Program-made: the position numbers and the translations under genes | Shown: one piece after another, positions 5,892-7,700 of the stretch | Layout: every line of letters begins with the position of its first letter | How positions within the stretch are numbered: position 1 is the stretch's first letter | DNA from: Bacteroidetes bacterium SW_11_45_7 | GTDB taxonomy: Bacteria; Bacteroidota; Bacteroidia; Chitinophagales; SW-11-45-7 | Direction: 5' to 3' | DNA: 7,700 nt | NCBI GenBank assembly: GCA_003022985.1 | Contig: PXTV01000072.1 | Span: 1-7,700, forward strand | Notes under the pieces: generated by a model | What the model saw: only the letters and a program-made list of their open reading frames with translations | What the model was told of the DNA's origin: nothing | Databases searched by the model: none

Positions 5892-7700
5892 TTAAAAACG
5901 AATTGACTTAAAATATTTTTCCACTAAAAATTTGTAATACGGCTTCAGCGTTGGTGGAAGTGTTTTATATAGTTCAACCTCAGCCTCTCTTTTCTTAATG
6001 TACTCCTCTATTGAAGGCGGCATTTTGCGCTCTTGTTCTTCGGCCGTCTTCGCTTCGCGCTCGTTCTTTGTTTTTCGCTGCCTCATGGCCTTTTCAGCCT
6101 CTAGAAGACGTGTTTTGATTTTTTCCTGTCGCTCCAGCATTTGCTCGCTCAATTGTTTATTGACGATGTCTTCTTCGGTTTGCTCCATTTCATCTGCTAA
6201 TTTATCAAGATCACCGAGAGAATTTTTGCCTGTTTTATTTTCCTCTTTGCTCATTTCCTGAATGGCTTTTCTAATAGCCGCTTGCTTGCGCGCCATCTTG
6301 GCGAGCTTTTCACTCATCCCACCTTTACCGCCAGATTGCTTACCACCTTTTTGATTCCCCTTCTTACCACCTTTCTTGCCACCTTTTTTTCCTGGTTTTT
6401 GCCCATCCTTCATCTCTTGCTTCATCTGCTGCATTTTCTTATTTAATTGTTGCTGCATTTTACTCAGCTTGGGCAAGCCTTTTTTTCCTTTGCCGCCACT
6501 TTTTTGACACATCTGCGAGCCCTTCATCTGGCTGGCCATCTTCTGTTGCATGGATTCCATGACATCACTCAACATCAGTGCAAGGTTGTTGAAGCTGGTC
6601 ATAACGTATTGCTGATGGCTTGTAGCTTTACCAACTTCCCGTTTTTCCAACTTCCTTATGCCTTTTTCCATATTGTAGTTAATATCCTCAATCTCTTTAT
6701 TCACAAAACTCTTGATCTGGAAAACACGCTTGGATAAAGCGTACAAGCTATCTTCCACCATCTCGGCATCATCTTTGCGTTTGTACTGTTCCTGAACGAG
6801 TTCTTTATAACGGGGCGTATTCTTGCTTACATTTTTCACCTCTTCCATCAAATCCTCCTGGTCCTTGGAAAGGTGAACGAGGTTTTCAAGAAGCTGCCGC
6901 AGCGCCTCCATATCTTCCTGCATCTGCTTCATCTGCATGCCCTTCATCATGGAAGACATCTGGTCCGACATTTCCTTCATCTTATCGGAGGCCTTTTTTT
7001 GTTTGTCACCGGCTTTTTGGTTCTGTTGCTTCTTCAGGTTTTCAAGGGCTTCCTGCATTTTCTCCGAAACGTCTTGTTTTTGTTGATCTGTTTTGGAGAA
7101 GTTCTCAGGGTTCATGCCTATATTGTCCCCTTTCTTCTTAAGATCTTCAATATCCTTTTTGATATCCTCGAACTCATCGTTCATCTTTTGTTGTTTTTTG
7201 GAGAGCTTTTCGCTCTTCTCTCCGCTTTGTTTCTTGGTTTCCTCGCTTAATTGTTCTTCCTTCTCAGCGAGCTTTTCGAGCTCCTTGACTGTTTCGTTCA
7301 TTTTTTGCTCAAACTCGAGCTGCTCGAACAGTGATTTCATGCGGTCCATTTCCTTTTCGAGCTCTTCGCTGGTCATCTCCATTTTCTCGAGCTCGTCCAG
7401 ACTTTTCTCCTTGTCCATTTTTTCCATTTCCTCCATGAGGGACTGCATCTTTTCGAACATCTTCTTGGTTTCCTCATCCATCACCTTGTCAAAGAGCTCT
7501 TCCAGTTGCTTTTGCTTCTGCTTAATGCTCTCACTGCTTTTCTTGTATTGCGACTGTTGCTCCAGGTTTTTCTTGTATTCCTTTTGGAGGGACTCTGTCT
7601 TTTTCTGGAGCTGCTGTTGTTTTTTGACAGCTTCTTCAATAGCTTTTTTGTCCTCCCAATTCATATCCTTTTTTTTGAGGATATCGTCTTTTATTTTATC
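5892..7700 (-). CDS. DUF4175-family coiled-coil protein, 5'-partial
   Basis: The frame is open from the window edge at 7700 (first codons read DKIKDDILKKKDMNWEDKK) to the TAA at 5894-5892, 602 visible residues. The ATG at 7664 is internal, since related charged sequence continues upstream of it. The family as I know it has roughly 1,100 residues with membrane segments at the N-terminus; only the C-terminal half is here. It is extremely rich in Lys, Glu, Gln and Met, predicted as long coiled coil for visible residues ~20-300. A conserved-looking block follows (KNTPRYKELVQEQYKRKDD, then SLYALSKRVFQIKSFVNKE). A Gly/Lys-rich low-complexity linker (GKKGGKKGGKKG) lies at ~432-461, and a second helical block ends in PPTLKPYYKFLVEKYFKSI. 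Function unknown; probably an envelope-associated scaffold. First visible gene of the operon with the ATP-binding protein, ybeY and mnmG. The name rests on recall of composition and gene order. Confidence 0.8.
   Translation of the reverse strand, partial: DKIKDDILKKKDMNWEDKKAIEEAVKKQQQLQKKTESLQKEYKKNLEQQSQYKKSSESIKQKQKQLEELFDKVMDEETKKMFEKMQSLMEEMEKMDKEKSLDELEKMEMTSEELEKEMDRMKSLFEQLEFEQKMNETVKELEKLAEKEEQLSEETKKQSGEKSEKLSKKQQKMNDEFEDIKKDIEDLKKKGDNIGMNPENFSKTDQQKQDVSEKMQEALENLKKQQNQKAGDKQKKASDKMKEMSDQMSSMMKGMQMKQMQEDMEALRQLLENLVHLSKDQEDLMEEVKNVSKNTPRYKELVQEQYKRKDDAEMVEDSLYALSKRVFQIKSFVNKEIEDINYNMEKGIRKLEKREVGKATSHQQYVMTSFNNLALMLSDVMESMQQKMASQMKGSQMCQKSGGKGKKGLPKLSKMQQQLNKKMQQMKQEMKDGQKPGKKGGKKGGKKGNQKGGKQSGGKGGMSEKLAKMARKQAAIRKAIQEMSKEENKTGKNSLGDLDKLADEMEQTEEDIVNKQLSEQMLERQEKIKTRLLEAEKAMRQRKTKNEREAKTAEEQERKMPPSIEEYIKKREAEVELYKTLPPTLKPYYKFLVEKYFKSIRF

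Noticed and set aside
6320..6405. CRISPR-like or tandem-repeat array in the CCACCTTT-rich stretch
   Set aside because: The repeats are short, irregular and without spacers; they are explained by GGK/GKK codons of the DUF4175 linker.
6873..7250. Plus-strand ORF rich in Leu, Phe and His opposite the DUF4175 gene, resembling a membrane protein
   Set aside because: It is the antisense shadow of a Lys/Glu-rich coiled-coil coding region, which automatically reads as Leu/Phe/Ser/His-rich sequence on the other strand.

Overview
The window looks like a chromosomal segment from a member of the Bacteroidota, most likely of the Cytophagales type. Four things point there: a type IX secretion (T9SS) C-terminal sorting domain; a lipoprotein of the 'GCANVV-P-GGPKD' Ig-like family; a DUF4175-type coiled-coil protein; and a YbeY whose third metal ligand is Asp, as I recall for this phylum. 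Shine-Dalgarno sequences are mostly weak or absent, which also fits. The exact genus cannot be named from the sequence.

Layout. Positions 1-1491 (+) hold the C-terminal two thirds or so of a secreted beta-propeller/Asp-box protein ending in a T9SS sorting tail; its N-terminus lies before the window. It converges with a five-gene block on the minus strand, with only 3 bp between the two stop codons. In transcription order the block is: a DUF4175-family protein (5892-7700, 5' end outside the window), a small RsbW-like ATP-binding protein (5462-5872), YbeY (5005-5454), MnmG/GidA (3187-4986), and after a 97-bp gap an Ig-like-domain lipoprotein (1495-3089) broken by a frameshift. The first four are separated by 19, 7 and 18 nt and probably form one operon. 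It pairs an uncharacterised coiled-coil protein and a GHKL-fold regulator with two RNA-processing or RNA-modifying enzymes.

The most informative non-gene signal is a pair of parS-like centromere sites. One (5017-5032) is an exact 16-mer of the Bacillus subtilis-type ParB site, inside the last codons of ybeY. The second (4970-4985), with a one-base change at its centre, overlaps the putative start codon of mnmG. Their centres are 47 bp apart. They suggest the window lies in the ParABS (origin-proximal) region, and they appear to have shaped the C-terminal tail of YbeY and the first residues of MnmG.

Two genes look damaged. The lipoprotein gene has a -1 frameshift near 1905-1935, with about 68 off-frame residues before the stop, and its true C-terminus continues in the other frame down to 1495. 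MnmG keeps its reading frame but lacks roughly 35-40 residues that the family normally has in the C-terminal helical region (junction near 3450-3460). Both could be real deletions or assembly errors. I found no RNA genes, CRISPR array, insertion sequence or defence system. Apart from the parS pair and the two lesions, the region looks like ordinary core genome.
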